Below, piece by piece: positions 20,501-28,395 of a DNA stretch of 64,000 nt. Numbering within the stretch: position 1 is the first letter of the stretch; each line of letters begins with the position of its first letter. The notes beneath the pieces are model-generated. The model was not told where the DNA came from and did not search any database. It was given only the letters and a program-made list of their open reading frames with translations. This DNA is from Anaerococcus degeneri (GTDB taxonomy: Bacteria > Bacillota > Clostridia > Tissierellales > Peptoniphilaceae), in contig NZ_JAGGLO010000005.1 of the NCBI RefSeq assembly GCF_017874475.1, forward strand, positions 62,001 through 126,000, given 5' to 3'. The translations under genes and the position numbers were made by a program.

Positions 20501-21056
20501 GGTCATCATTAACAGACTCTAGTTTTTTGCTGGCTTCATCACGCCTATACTTGTGTTTAGAAATACCAGAAGCCTCTTCAAATATAGCCCTCCTATCCTT
20601 AGGAGAAGACAGAATTATCTCATCAATCCTACCCTGGCCAATTATAGAATAACCTTCCTTGCCAACACCAGTATCGAAAAATAATTCCCTAATATCCTTA
20701 AGCCTGACCCTCTTGTCATTTATTTTATATTCATTTTCCCCAGACCTATAGATCCTGCGTGTGATAGCGACCTTGTCATAGGGAATGTCAAGCTTCTTAT
20801 CTTCATTAGAAAAATTAAGCTTAACTTCAGCTATGTTCATTGAGCTTTTTGCTCCGGTAAAGATAACATCCTTCATATTAGCCCCACGGAGGCTTTTTAC
20901 GGATTGCTCTCCCAAAACCCACCTTACGGCATCGGAAATATTAGACTTGCCTGACCCATTTGGTCCAACAACCGCTGTTATCTGGCTATCAAATTTTATT
21001 GTTGTTTTTTCAGCAAAGGACTTAAAACCCTTAAGCTCTATACTTTCTAGTCTAAT
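17544..21056 (-). CDS. smc: Chromosome segregation protein SMC, apparent ATT start
   Basis: ATPase that condenses and segregates the chromosome. Read from an ATT codon at 21056-21054 it is 1170 residues, a normal SMC length. The first residues (RLESIELKGFKSFAEKT) match the SMC N-terminus, Walker A GPNGSGKSN is at about 33-41, the coiled coils and hinge (about 500-650) follow, and LSGGEKALTAVALLFA and FSILDEIDAALDEAN form signature and Walker B at the C-terminus. There is a stop codon immediately 5' of the ATT and no ATG, GTG or TTG before the Walker A; the first usual start (TTG, about 20920) would delete the ATP site. A GGTGGTGAT box sits 8 bp upstream. Overlaps the radical SAM stop. Confidence 0.9.
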   Translation of the reverse strand: MRLESIELKGFKSFAEKTTIKFDSQITAVVGPNGSGKSNISDAVRWVLGEQSVKSLRGANMKDVIFTGAKSSMNIAEVKLNFSNEDKKLDIPYDKVAITRRIYRSGENEYKINDKRVRLKDIRELFFDTGVGKEGYSIIGQGRIDEIILSSPKDRRAIFEEASGISKHKYRRDEASKKLESVNDDLEIIEKELEYKKKDYNLFKTYKENYLKHRDLTNEINKKSFFYLKNKSYDLIKKRDNLKIQIRDLDEKVKTLESQNSKIKEKLSPFKKDYDLDKERLENLLASLSSYEKNIEKAHSSLKLNEQKLDYDEKDRARISEVLSSLGTNFNKESKELEEKEYSLNQIEKSILEIENDLKTKKETRDGLEKEIKALNDEIFKEKIAYEEVKAKILDYQVFEKSRAIIDEKRKKDLEEKRQKIDKLDIEIGELEKEYESLKASEKKLDGEILDLKEKTNNLAEAINKANEELDRSISSLNNLKLDLKSLLSDYKIEKNLLENNQGYFYPVQDFLKKTKINGLGGFYLDTLANLISVKNGYEEIIDTLIGSGLQNIVTRTKDDTRELINFVNREKLGRLTFLPIDSINSFLKEKPIEPEVVAMAYELVAYDPKLRGIIGHFLGSTVVVKDIDDAISLSKKIKGYRIISLNLDIINTWGSMVAGTNKNKRSSTNLLNRKKKLNDLENSIKNLTGKQKDFEKRISEINQDLAYKKNELLDLKEDFEGKDKKKNNLASEIERLRLKIESLSQLKADLGAEGLDYEDRESDIDIERLKAEEISLKEDLENQNRKLTEKSKAFDILKEEIISLTNRLEINKRDKSLLENSLVNIKNSLEDIRENKKIQEKLFANLENDLEESKKKAESLEKSIKLYQEEAEKLSQIITDLKDSLSKREGENSKLIEENQKLEDQIKNLDLERVKISYKIDSANENYQNLEDEVGPYITMSLDDLAEKFKADEKLNPTKSELIDIQKKINEVGFFTETALEDFDNIDKEVNFIKDQVEDLRNSKADIEKMIVRLEKEMKDEFSKNFAIINENFTKIFKILFMGGDARLILDSEDFLTAGVEIEAKPPSKSLKSISLLSGGEKALTAVALLFAIFEQNPAPFSILDEIDAALDEANIKRYIEYLKGLSDKTQFIMITHRQTTMQLAEKIHGVTIDDEGISKLYSIGFGEN

Positions 21057-22122
21057 TTAAATCACCACCGTACTTTTTTTCTACATAGGATTTTGTAAAT
21101 GCTTTTAAATCCAAGTCGATTATCCTAGATTCATTTTCTAAATAAAATTTATGGTCATTTACAAAGGACATTTTTATCTTGTATTTATCGTAAAAATATT
21201 TTTTGTTAGATTTTTTATTACCTGCTATCAGAGAAATATCTTTGGCTTTTGCATGGATAAGGACATCTCTCCTTATTTTTTCACTTTTAATAATTTCTTC
21301 AAGGTAGAGCCTATAAATATAAGCCTCCACAAGCTGCCTCATAGCGGCATGAAAGGGTCCTGCAACCACATCTCTTCCTTCATTGATGTTTTCTGTTGGC
21401 TGAAGGCCAATTCTAATTACATTAATATCTTTATATGCAAATATCATTAGGATTTCCGCAGATATTTCTACCGCCTCTTCAAGGCTTAAAGGCTGATAAA
21501 GATCAGCCTGGTAAAGTTTTTCAAGCTTGGTATCCCTTATAACCAAGGTTGGATAAATCCTTGCTAGATCTGGTTTTATTCTCGCAGACTCAAGTGCAGT
21601 TGCAATGATTTTCTCACTGTCATCTTTATACAAACCTGGCATAATTTGATGGCCCAAAGTAAAACCATATTCTTTTATGACTTTGCTTGCATTTTTTGAA
21701 TCAAGAGCAGAATGGCCCCTTTCATTTGCGCAAAGCACCCCATCGTCAAAGGACTGGATTCCAAGTTCAATCGTATCTACCTCATAGGACTTTAAGGTAT
21801 CTAGAATGGAATTATTTATATAATCAGGCCTGGTTGAAAGTCTGATTCTATCAATAATGCCCTTCTTTTTATATTCTCCTGCAATCTCCAAATAGGAAAC
21901 CATAGTTTCATAGGGAAGGCCTGTAAAAGATCCACCATAAAAGGCAATTTCTTTTGGAGTATTTTTATCCTTAAAATATGACAAATAATCTTCAATTTGC
22001 TTTCTTATCGAAACATCATCTGCCTTGTCTTTATAATTTGTAATTTTCACTTGGTTACAAAAGGCACAGTCATGTGGGCAACCCAAAAATGGTATAAAAA
22101 TCGGAATGATTTGCCTAGTCAT
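21052..22122 (-). CDS. Radical SAM protein, Elp3-like without acetyltransferase domain
   Basis: 356-residue radical SAM protein. CPHDCAFCNQ (about 15) gives the CxxxCxxC cluster ligands, and YGGSFTGLP (about 62) and ELGIQSFDDGVL (about 137) are typical of the Elp3/HemN-like group. The GNAT acetyltransferase domain of full-length Elp3 is missing, as in the clostridial family found beside rnc and smc. Substrate unknown; tRNA modification is a guess from the Elp3 relationship. It overlaps rnc by 8 bp and smc by 5 bp. Confidence 0.75.
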   Translation of the reverse strand: MTRQIIPIFIPFLGCPHDCAFCNQVKITNYKDKADDVSIRKQIEDYLSYFKDKNTPKEIAFYGGSFTGLPYETMVSYLEIAGEYKKKGIIDRIRLSTRPDYINNSILDTLKSYEVDTIELGIQSFDDGVLCANERGHSALDSKNASKVIKEYGFTLGHQIMPGLYKDDSEKIIATALESARIKPDLARIYPTLVIRDTKLEKLYQADLYQPLSLEEAVEISAEILMIFAYKDINVIRIGLQPTENINEGRDVVAGPFHAAMRQLVEAYIYRLYLEEIIKSEKIRRDVLIHAKAKDISLIAGNKKSNKKYFYDKYKIKMSFVNDHKFYLENESRIIDLDLKAFTKSYVEKKYGGDLN

Positions 22123-22828
22123 TTTGGATCAACTCGCATGCAGCTTTGGCAGCCATCTGTTCTGCAGTTTTTTTATTCTTGCCTGAACCTTGAGCTAGGA
22201 CTCTATTTCCAAGCCTTACTTCCATAGTAAAAGTCTTGTCATGCTCTGGTCCTTCTTCCTTGATTAGTTCATAAGAAAGATTCTTTTTGCTGTGGGTATT
22301 GTAATATTCCTGAAGCCTAGTTTTGTAATCTAAAAACATTGAATCGTCTTTTATAATTTTTAGGACTTCTTCCTTATAATTATCCCTAAGAAATTGAAAA
22401 AGTCTCTCATATGAAGAATCCAAATATATTGCCGCACACATAGCCTCAAAAGTATCGGCCTTGACGTGTTTTTTAAGCTTGCCGCCTTGTTTTTTCTCGC
22501 CCATGCCAAACCTTAAATATTTTGTCAGGTCAAATTTTTCGCTTGCCTTGGCAAAGGAATCGGTGCACACAATCCTAGACCTGGTCCTTGTAAGCCAACC
22601 TTCAGGTTTTTCCTTATAGGTATTGAAAAGATATTCACTTACAACCATATCAAGGACAGTATCTCCCAAAAATTCAAGTCTTTCATTGGATTTGGTCTTG
22701 ACTCTTGCTTCATTTGTGAAGGATGAATGAGTAAAGGCTACATCTATCAATGCCTTGTCATTGAAGGTGTAGCCTATACTTTTTTCAAATTCTTCGATTT
22801 TTTCTAGTCTATCTTTTGACAAAGACAT
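22115..22828 (-). CDS. rnc: Ribonuclease III
   Basis: Double-strand RNA endonuclease for rRNA processing and antisense RNA turnover, 237 residues. The signature NERLEFLGDTVLDMVVSEYL (residues about 43-62) carries metal ligands; the second acidic cluster is DTFEAMCAAIYLD. A C-terminal dsRNA-binding domain (about 160-235) ends in KKTAEQMAAKAACELI. It overlaps acpP by one base, the conserved acpP-rnc-smc order. Confidence 0.96.
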   Translation of the reverse strand: MSLSKDRLEKIEEFEKSIGYTFNDKALIDVAFTHSSFTNEARVKTKSNERLEFLGDTVLDMVVSEYLFNTYKEKPEGWLTRTRSRIVCTDSFAKASEKFDLTKYLRFGMGEKKQGGKLKKHVKADTFEAMCAAIYLDSSYERLFQFLRDNYKEEVLKIIKDDSMFLDYKTRLQEYYNTHSKKNLSYELIKEEGPEHDKTFTMEVRLGNRVLAQGSGKNKKTAEQMAAKAACELIQND

Positions 22829-23052
22829 TAGTTTTTACTTTCTATTAAACTTACTATATCTGAAAGAGTTTCGATTTCGTCTAGCTCCTCATCAGTAAAT
22901 TCTATATCGAATTCTTCTTCAATAACCATGATAAAATCAACTAGGTCAATTGAATCAATATCCATATCGGAAATTTTGCTTTCAAAATCTAGGTTTGAAG
23001 TATCGATATCAAGATTTTCTTCTGCTAGTTTTACTAATTGTTCTCTAATCAT
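22828..23052 (-). CDS. acpP: Acyl carrier protein
   Basis: 74-residue acidic helical protein that carries acyl chains on a phosphopantetheine arm. The attachment serine is in DMDIDSIDLVDFIM (about 29-42), where DSID replaces the more common DSLD. Overlaps plsX by 8 bp and rnc by one base, so phospholipid acyl supply and RNA processing are translationally linked. Confidence 0.94.
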   Translation of the reverse strand: MIREQLVKLAEENLDIDTSNLDFESKISDMDIDSIDLVDFIMVIEEEFDIEFTDEELDEIETLSDIVSLIESKN

Positions 23053-24022
23053 TTAATTCTCCTTGTATTTTGTTAATAACGTCCATATTTATATATTCAA
23101 TGAGTCCTAAAATGGCATTTGAAATCGCTATATCATTTGAATTGCCGTGGGCTTTATACACATAAGACTTTACCCCTAGTAGTGGGACACCACCAATATT
23201 TTGCGAGCTGAACTTGCCCATTGATTTTGACAAATCATCCTTGATAGCAAGGGCCGCAAGTTTATTCTTAAAAGACTTATAAAAAATATCCTTCATCTGG
23301 GATTTAAAGATTGATATAACACCTTCAGCAGATTTAATTGCAACATTTCCTGCAAAACCATCTGCAACAATGACGTTAACCTTGCCTGTAAAAAGGTCTC
23401 TTGCTTCTACATTGCCCACAAAATTAACTTTTGAATCACTCAAAAGCTCGTAGGCTTCCTTGGTAAGCTTATCTCCCTTGTGGCTTTCTACCCCAACATT
23501 TAAGAGTCCAATCTTTGGGTTTTCAATATGGATAACATTTTCCAAAAATACCTTACCCATGATTGCAAATTCTTCAAGGTAGGCAGGCTTACAATCCATA
23601 TTTGCCCCTGTGTCCATTAGCAAAGTAGGCTCACCTATGCTTGGAAGGGGTGCTGCCAATGAAGGCCTTTCTATACCATCAATTCTCTTTGAAATAAAGA
23701 TTCCTCCTGCCAAGATGCCTCCAGTGGATCCTGCTGATAGGAGACCCTCATAGCCTTCTTCTTTTAATTTATTATAGGCTAAAACCAGAGAAGCATCTTT
23801 CTTTCTCCTGATGGCCCTAACTGGGTCTTCGTCGTTTGAAATATATTCGTCAGTGTGGATTATTTCATAATCTTTGATTTTCCCATCGATTAGCTTTTCT
23901 ATTTCTTTTTCATTTCCGACAAATACAGGTATAAAATCTTTTTGTTTTAGTGCTAGGATTGCCCCGTCAACAAGGACTTTTGCCCCCTCATCTGCGCCAA
24001 ATGTATCAATTAATATTTTCAT
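23045..24022 (-). CDS. plsX: Phosphate acyltransferase PlsX
   Basis: Makes acyl-phosphate from acyl-ACP for phospholipid synthesis at the membrane. 325 residues. LIDTFGADEGAKVLVDGA (N-terminus; DxFGxD in place of the common DxMGGD), GLLSAGSTGGILAGG (about 98), GANMDCKPAYLEEFA and VADGFAGNVAIK (about 215) are PlsX segments. First gene of plsX-acpP-rnc-radical SAM-smc. Confidence 0.93.
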   Translation of the reverse strand: MKILIDTFGADEGAKVLVDGAILALKQKDFIPVFVGNEKEIEKLIDGKIKDYEIIHTDEYISNDEDPVRAIRRKKDASLVLAYNKLKEEGYEGLLSAGSTGGILAGGIFISKRIDGIERPSLAAPLPSIGEPTLLMDTGANMDCKPAYLEEFAIMGKVFLENVIHIENPKIGLLNVGVESHKGDKLTKEAYELLSDSKVNFVGNVEARDLFTGKVNVIVADGFAGNVAIKSAEGVISIFKSQMKDIFYKSFKNKLAALAIKDDLSKSMGKFSSQNIGGVPLLGVKSYVYKAHGNSNDIAISNAILGLIEYINMDVINKIQGELND

Positions 24023-24046
24023 AAAATTCCCCTTCTAATTTAATAT

Positions 24047-24052
24047 ATTATA
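24047..24052 (-). promoter_or_regulatory. -10 box before plsX
   Basis: TATAAT on the minus strand, about 25 bp before the plsX ATG and downstream of the rpmF terminator. The -35 is weak. Confidence 0.35.
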
Positions 24053-24075
24053 CTATAAAGAAGTTAAATTTACAT

Positions 24076-24107
24076 AAAAAAAGAGCCTGTTGCTTGGCAA
24101 CAAACTC
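24076..24107 (-). terminator. Terminator of rpmF
   Basis: Stem GAGCCTGTTG / CAACAAACTC (ten pairs including two G-U) with loop CTTGG, ending in a T run on the minus strand. Confidence 0.85.
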
Positions 24108-24116
24108 CTTTAATAA

Positions 24117-24296
24117 CTATTGTTCATCAATTACTGCTACGCCTTTGTATTCCCCACAGGATGGGCAAACTCTGTGTGGTAATTTCATTTCGTGGCAATT
24201 TGGACACTCAACATAGTTTGATCTGTTCAAAGTATAAGCTGAGGCTCTTCTTTTATTTTTTCTAGTTTTTGATGTTCTTCTTTTTGGTACTGCCAT
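24117..24296 (-). CDS. rpmF: 50S ribosomal protein L32
   Basis: 59 residues from the ATG at 24296, which has a GGAGGTG box 8 bp upstream; a GTG inside that box is in frame but not a plausible start. [19 protein letters not shown] is the L32 signature. CPNCHEM and CPSCGEY give the four zinc-binding cysteines. Its own consensus promoter lies in the ackA 3' end. Confidence 0.97.
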   Translation of the reverse strand: MAVPKRRTSKTRKNKRRASAYTLNRSNYVECPNCHEMKLPHRVCPSCGEYKGVAVIDEQ

Positions 24297-24335
24297 CTTT
24301 GACACCTCCTCTTATCAGTTTTAGCAATCTTTAAT

Positions 24336-24364
24336 ATTATATAAGCTATTTTCTTTATTGTCAA
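24336..24364 (-). promoter_or_regulatory. Consensus promoter of rpmF
   Basis: TTGACA (24359-24364), 17-bp spacer, TATAAT (24336-24341) on the minus strand: a perfect sigma-A match. The ackA TGA stop codon lies inside the -35 box. Confidence 0.85.
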
Positions 24365-25554
24365 GCTTCTACAAGAGATTTTGTATCACGAGCGATCATT
24401 AATTCTTCGTTTGTAGCTATAACCATGATTTTAACCTTAGAATCATCGGTTGAAACTACATGGCAACCACCGCGTACATTGTTCTTTTCTGGGTCGATTT
24501 TGATTCCAAATTGCTCAAAACCTGCCATGATGTCTTCTCTCATTGGAATAGAATTTTCACCGATACCGCCTGTAAATACTATAGCGTCGCATGAACCAAT
24601 TTCTGCCATATATCCAGCAATGTATCTCTTAACTCTTGTTACAAACATATCTAGGGCTGCTTGAGCTCTTTCATTGCCTTCTTTTGCCGCATCTTCAAGG
24701 TCCCTAAAGTCGCTTGATACGCCAGAAACACCTAGGACACCAGATTCTTTATTAAGAACATTTTCCATTTGATCTGGAGATAAGTTATCTTTTTTCATTA
24801 TATAAGTTACAGCTGAAGGATCCATGTCACCAGATCTTGTACCCATTACAAGGCCTTCAAGTGGAGTAAGTCCCATTGATGTATCATAAGATTTACCATT
24901 TTTAACTGCACAGATAGATGAACCGTTACCTAGGTGGGCAGAAATTATATTCAAATCTTTTACATCCTTGCCAAGGGCTTCTGCTGTTTTATTAGTAATA
25001 AAGTTGTGGCTTGTTCCGTGGAAGCCGTATTTTCTAATAGCGTCTTCTTCGTAGTATTTATAATCTATACCATATAGATAAGTTCTTTTTGGCATAGTTT
25101 GGTGGAAAGCTGTATCAAATACTGCTACGTTTTTAACATTTGGTAATAGTTTTTCGCAAGCTTCTAGACCCATGAGGTTGGCTGGGTTGTGTAGAGGAGC
25201 AAATTTTTGATATTCTACTATAGCTTCCCTTACTTCTTTATCTATAAGAGCTGATTTTGTAATCTTTTCTCCGCCGTGGACAACCCTATGACCTACAGCG
25301 TCAATTTCTTTAAGGCTTGATATTACGCCATTGTCCTTGTCAACAAGGGCATCAAATACATGAGAAACTGCTTCTGTATGGTCTTTCATGTTTTCTTCTA
25401 TAATATACTTATCCCCATCTTTTTCTTGGATAAGTTTTGAGCCTTCAATGCCGATTCTTTCAACAAGCCCCTTTACCATTACTTCTTCATTATCCATATC
25501 AAATAACTGATATTTAAGTGATGATGAACCACAGTTAATTACTAATACTTTCAT
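24361..25554 (-). CDS. ackA: Acetate kinase
   Basis: Makes ATP and acetate from acetyl phosphate, the main fermentative ATP step outside glycolysis. 397 residues, standard. VINCGSSSLKYQLFD (residues 4-18), the catalytic region around VFDTAFHQTMP (about 145), AHLGNGSSICAV (about 206) and FTGGIGENS (about 325) are all ASKHA-fold motifs of AckA. A GGAGG box precedes the ATG. Monocistronic or read through from the pilus operon; a promoter is at 25590-25616. Confidence 0.97.
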   Translation of the reverse strand: MKVLVINCGSSSLKYQLFDMDNEEVMVKGLVERIGIEGSKLIQEKDGDKYIIEENMKDHTEAVSHVFDALVDKDNGVISSLKEIDAVGHRVVHGGEKITKSALIDKEVREAIVEYQKFAPLHNPANLMGLEACEKLLPNVKNVAVFDTAFHQTMPKRTYLYGIDYKYYEEDAIRKYGFHGTSHNFITNKTAEALGKDVKDLNIISAHLGNGSSICAVKNGKSYDTSMGLTPLEGLVMGTRSGDMDPSAVTYIMKKDNLSPDQMENVLNKESGVLGVSGVSSDFRDLEDAAKEGNERAQAALDMFVTRVKRYIAGYMAEIGSCDAIVFTGGIGENSIPMREDIMAGFEQFGIKIDPEKNNVRGGCHVVSTDDSKVKIMVIATNEELMIARDTKSLVEA

Positions 25555-25589
25555 TTTTCCTCCAATTTATTTTCTAAATTTCTATAATC

Positions 25590-25616
25590 ATTATACCATA
25601 AATGTTTTTTTGGCAA
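25590..25616 (-). promoter_or_regulatory. Promoter of ackA
   Basis: Extended -10 TGG-TATAAT (-10 box 25590-25595) with TTGCCA at 25611-25616, a short 15-bp spacer. It touches the end of the last pilus gene. Confidence 0.5.
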
Positions 25617-25618
25617 TC

Positions 25619-26020
25619 TTAATAGACCCTCTTGTATAGGATTTTGGCCTTCTTATTTTCATCTTCTTTGTAACTTGCAATCGCCCATGAACGAGTGCCT
25701 TGGTATTTTGCAGTCACAGATAAAACCTTCACGTCATTTTTATCATGAATCTTTGCCTTTGACTTATCCCTGCTAATTTCAAAGGAAGATTTGTGGTCAA
25801 AGGCACTTAATAAATCATAGTCATTTAAAGAAGAATTTATGTTTTTTTCTGCAATCAAGATATTAAGCATGGACTCTGCCTCATACATGGCAATTTTCTT
25901 ATTATAGAGAGCTTGGTTAGCGTCGAAATTTGTTTCATTTTCCTTGTAGATAAAAGTGATAGTAAGGCCAAAAACTAGGAGAATTAACAAAACATAAATA
26001 CTTATAAAGGCCTTTTTCAT
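25619..26020 (-). CDS. Small type IV pilus-associated protein (PilX-like position)
   Basis: 133 residues, not assigned to a named family. The N-terminus MKKAFISIYVLLILLVFGLTI is one hydrophobic helix without the G-F-T-L-x-E cleavage motif, followed by a soluble part rich in lysine and acidic residues. Being last in a pilin cluster, with a start overlapping the previous stop, it resembles the PilX/GspK-type minor protein in place and layout. That role is inferred. Confidence 0.55.
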   Translation of the reverse strand: MKKAFISIYVLLILLVFGLTITFIYKENETNFDANQALYNKKIAMYEAESMLNILIAEKNINSSLNDYDLLSAFDHKSSFEISRDKSKAKIHDKNDVKVLSVTAKYQGTRSWAIASYKEDENKKAKILYKRVY

Positions 26021-26508
26021 AATTTTTTATCTCCTACATAGATTGCTGTTTCAAAATTATACTTGCCATTCTTGCTTGTAAGATTAATTTTAATAATTTT
26101 TGTCATTTCATCATATTGAAGATTAATTGGTCCGCACTCGCTTATTTTATTAGGTGTGCCATTTGAATCTTTGCTTTCATCAGAACTGTGAACATATAAA
26201 AATCCATCTTTGGAATAAAATTTATAGCGCATTTCTCTATAAACATTGTTATTCTTATCATACCTGTATATAAAAGCATTGAAATTAGAATCTTTATTAG
26301 CAGCAACTTCTATTTTATGACTCATTCTTAAAGTATCATCCATATAAGCAATACCTGTATAGGCTTCCTTGTATTCTTTTTCTTCCACATAGGACCTATT
26401 CAAGGTATTTATATTAATAGAAAATAAATTTGATAGGACGAGGACCAAAAATGAAATGATAGCAAGGCTTATTATTAGTTCAATTAGGCTAAATCCTTTT
26501 TTATTCAT
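26017..26508 (-). CDS. Minor prepilin with type IV methylation motif
   Basis: About 163 residues. I use the ATG at 26508 because a GAGG box lies 6 bp upstream; it sits within the 3' end of the previous gene. KKGFSLIELIISLAIISFLV is a class III prepilin signal with the conserved glutamate at +5, followed by a hydrophobic assembly helix. The soluble part resembles PilW/GspJ-like minor pilins in size, but I see no diagnostic motif there. Confidence 0.75.
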   Translation of the reverse strand: MNKKGFSLIELIISLAIISFLVLVLSNLFSININTLNRSYVEEKEYKEAYTGIAYMDDTLRMSHKIEVAANKDSNFNAFIYRYDKNNNVYREMRYKFYSKDGFLYVHSSDESKDSNGTPNKISECGPINLQYDEMTKIIKINLTSKNGKYNFETAIYVGDKKL

Positions 26509-26836
26509 CATCGGCCTCAATCAATTCAAAAGTCTTTTCGCCAAAGCTTGCCCTAATTTTTTTATAATTTGCTTTAAGAGCTGGATTTGAGTATTTTTCG
26601 ATATTTATGACTACATCTTTGCCATTAATATTTTCTGTATAATCGCCAATTGGCTTCGACCTGTTTGTCTCTACTGCCTCTTGTAAAATAAAAATCGTAT
26701 CGGATGTATCTTTGGTTTTCTTTGAAGCATCAAGATTTACTCCCAGAGCTGGTAATAAAAATAAAGCCATCATACTTAAAATCAAGATAGCAAAGAGGAC
26801 TTCTATTAAAGTAAAGCCCTTACTTGTTTTTTTCAC
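26501..26836 (-). CDS. Minor prepilin (GspI/PilV-like)
   Basis: 111 residues. KGFTLIEVLFAILILSMMAL is a prepilin peptidase site with +5 glutamate; the V after IE and the short length resemble GspI/PilV. Overlaps both neighbours. Probable minor subunit that primes pilus assembly (family knowledge). Confidence 0.75.
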   Translation of the reverse strand: MKKTSKGFTLIEVLFAILILSMMALFLLPALGVNLDASKKTKDTSDTIFILQEAVETNRSKPIGDYTENINGKDVVINIEKYSNPALKANYKKIRASFGEKTFELIEADDE

Positions 26837-27245
26837 TTAGGTAACCTCCTACAGCTTCGATTGTAAAATACCATCTAATATTTGAATCTTTTTTTGAAAC
26901 AAAAACTAAATTATAAGCATCACTAGTTTTATCAGTGGAAACATAGGCATTTTCTGCAAAGGTAATTTTTGATGTATTTAAAGCTTTGATATATTTCAAA
27001 TTCCTAGTTTTATTACTCACTCCGCTCATTGTGTATCCACGGTTAGTAAATTCTATATAATTATTAAAACTGGTGGAAAGTGACAAATCTCTCAAATAGG
27101 AGTAATCATCGACAAAGGTTTGGATTTCATTTTTTGCACCAATTTTATCGATTATAGTAAAATTAAAAACTGAAACACCAAAACCAATGGCAATTATAGC
27201 CAAAACAATTATTAATTCTATTAGAGTAAATCCGCGTCTTTTCAT
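26820..27245 (-). CDS. Minor prepilin (GspH/FimT-like)
   Basis: 141 residues. MKRRGFTLIELIIVLAIIAI at the start is a textbook class III signal. The remaining beta-rich part ending in RWYFTIEAVGGYL is like GspH/FimT pseudopilins. Overlaps the peptidase gene by 4 bp. Confidence 0.78.
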   Translation of the reverse strand: MKRRGFTLIELIIVLAIIAIGFGVSVFNFTIIDKIGAKNEIQTFVDDYSYLRDLSLSTSFNNYIEFTNRGYTMSGVSNKTRNLKYIKALNTSKITFAENAYVSTDKTSDAYNLVFVSKKDSNIRWYFTIEAVGGYLSEKNK

Positions 27246-28003
27246 AGGAAATCCTTAAAAATTAATACAAGTAAAAATGCGATTGAAATGGCTGGACATA
27301 AAGCAATAGCTCCTTTTAGTGACCTTTGCCTTATGGCTTTTATAATTGCAATACCTGCTCCAACCCAAATTGAAAACATGACAAAAGAAAGAATTAGTGA
27401 ATTTTCTAAAAAACAAAATAGGATCAAGTAGAAAAACAAATCTCCATCACCTAGTCCGCCCTTGGAAATCCACCTTATCATCAAAAATCCTAAACTAAAA
27501 ATAAGACAATAAGCAAGAAATCTAAGGTCAACATGTAAAAATACCAACCTATAAACAAAGCCTAAAATTAAAAGTATTTTAAGGTCCCTATCGTAGATTT
27601 CCATAAATTTGTAATCTGTAAATGATATTAAAAGGCACAGAATTAAGGCAAAGGCGATAAAAAATCCCTCAAAAATACCATAAGAAAAAAAGGCAAAAAC
27701 AAAACCAAGACCTCCCAAAATTTCTAGAAAGACCTTGTCTATAGATATTTTTTTGCCACAACACCTAGTCCTTCCTCCTAATAAAATATAGGAAAAAACA
27801 GGGACTAAGTCTTTTTTAAAAATTCTTTTGCCGCAATAGTCGCAAAAAGAAGGCGGAGAAAGGATTGATATTCCTTCTTCTCGCCTATAAACCAAAGCCC
27901 CTATGAAAGATCCAATAGAAGCTCCTAGCATGAATATTAAGAAAGTTATAAAAATAATCGCTATTTTGTTTTCCATATTTACTATTATGTTCAGTTTCTG
28001 CAC
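27242..28003 (-). CDS. pilD: Prepilin peptidase / N-methyltransferase
   Basis: Membrane aspartyl protease that cleaves and methylates prepilins. About 253 residues with eight likely membrane helices. CDYCGKR and a paired CCGKK (about 54-82) are the cytoplasmic zinc motif; FTDYKFMEIYD and GGLGDGDLF carry the two catalytic aspartates. The start is uncertain: a GTG at 28003 or an ATG at 27976; neither has a clear ribosome-binding site. Confidence 0.88.
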   Translation of the reverse strand: MQKLNIIVNMENKIAIIFITFLIFMLGASIGSFIGALVYRREEGISILSPPSFCDYCGKRIFKKDLVPVFSYILLGGRTRCCGKKISIDKVFLEILGGLGFVFAFFSYGIFEGFFIAFALILCLLISFTDYKFMEIYDRDLKILLILGFVYRLVFLHVDLRFLAYCLIFSLGFLMIRWISKGGLGDGDLFFYLILFCFLENSLILSFVMFSIWVGAGIAIIKAIRQRSLKGAIALCPAISIAFLLVLIFKDFL

Positions 28004-28021
28004 TATTTTGGCTTTGCTTGT

Positions 28022-28393
28022 TTAATTATCAAAGGCCTTTTCATCTGGTGTTACAGTCAATTCTTTAGTTATATTGTTATATATAACCTTATATGATGAT
28101 TTCTCAGTTGTCTTTAGTCCATTAGGAATTTCAGGCCATTTTTCCATATAAATTAGATAGGTTTTCTTGTTATCTTTATCCACATCATCAGGCCAATTAA
28201 AATTTTCGTCCTCATCCAAAATCTTCATCCTAGCCGCAGATTTTAACATCTCCACATTTGCCTTATGGGCTGTAACTGCAGCCTGTATTCTAGATTTATT
28301 ATATTTAGGAATGGCAATAGCCGCCAAAATTCCTAAGATGGCTATTACAATTATTAATTCAACTAAGGTAAATCCCTTCCTCTTTTTCTTCAT
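28022..28393 (-). CDS. Major type IV prepilin candidate
   Basis: 123 residues. MKKKRKGFTLVELIIVIAIL followed by GILAAIAIPKY is the classic major pilin N-terminus: basic leader, glycine before the cut, +5 glutamate, proline kink at about residue 28. A short lysine-rich globular domain follows. It is the pilin next to pilC and the one most like known major pilins. Confidence 0.85.
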   Translation of the reverse strand: MKKKRKGFTLVELIIVIAILGILAAIAIPKYNKSRIQAAVTAHKANVEMLKSAARMKILDEDENFNWPDDVDKDNKKTYLIYMEKWPEIPNGLKTTEKSSYKVIYNNITKELTVTPDEKAFDN

Positions 28394-28395
28394 CT

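Noticed and set aside
17544-20915. smc starting at the in-frame TTG near 20915
   Set aside because: Would delete the Walker A motif and 47 conserved residues; the ATT with a good ribosome-binding site fits better.
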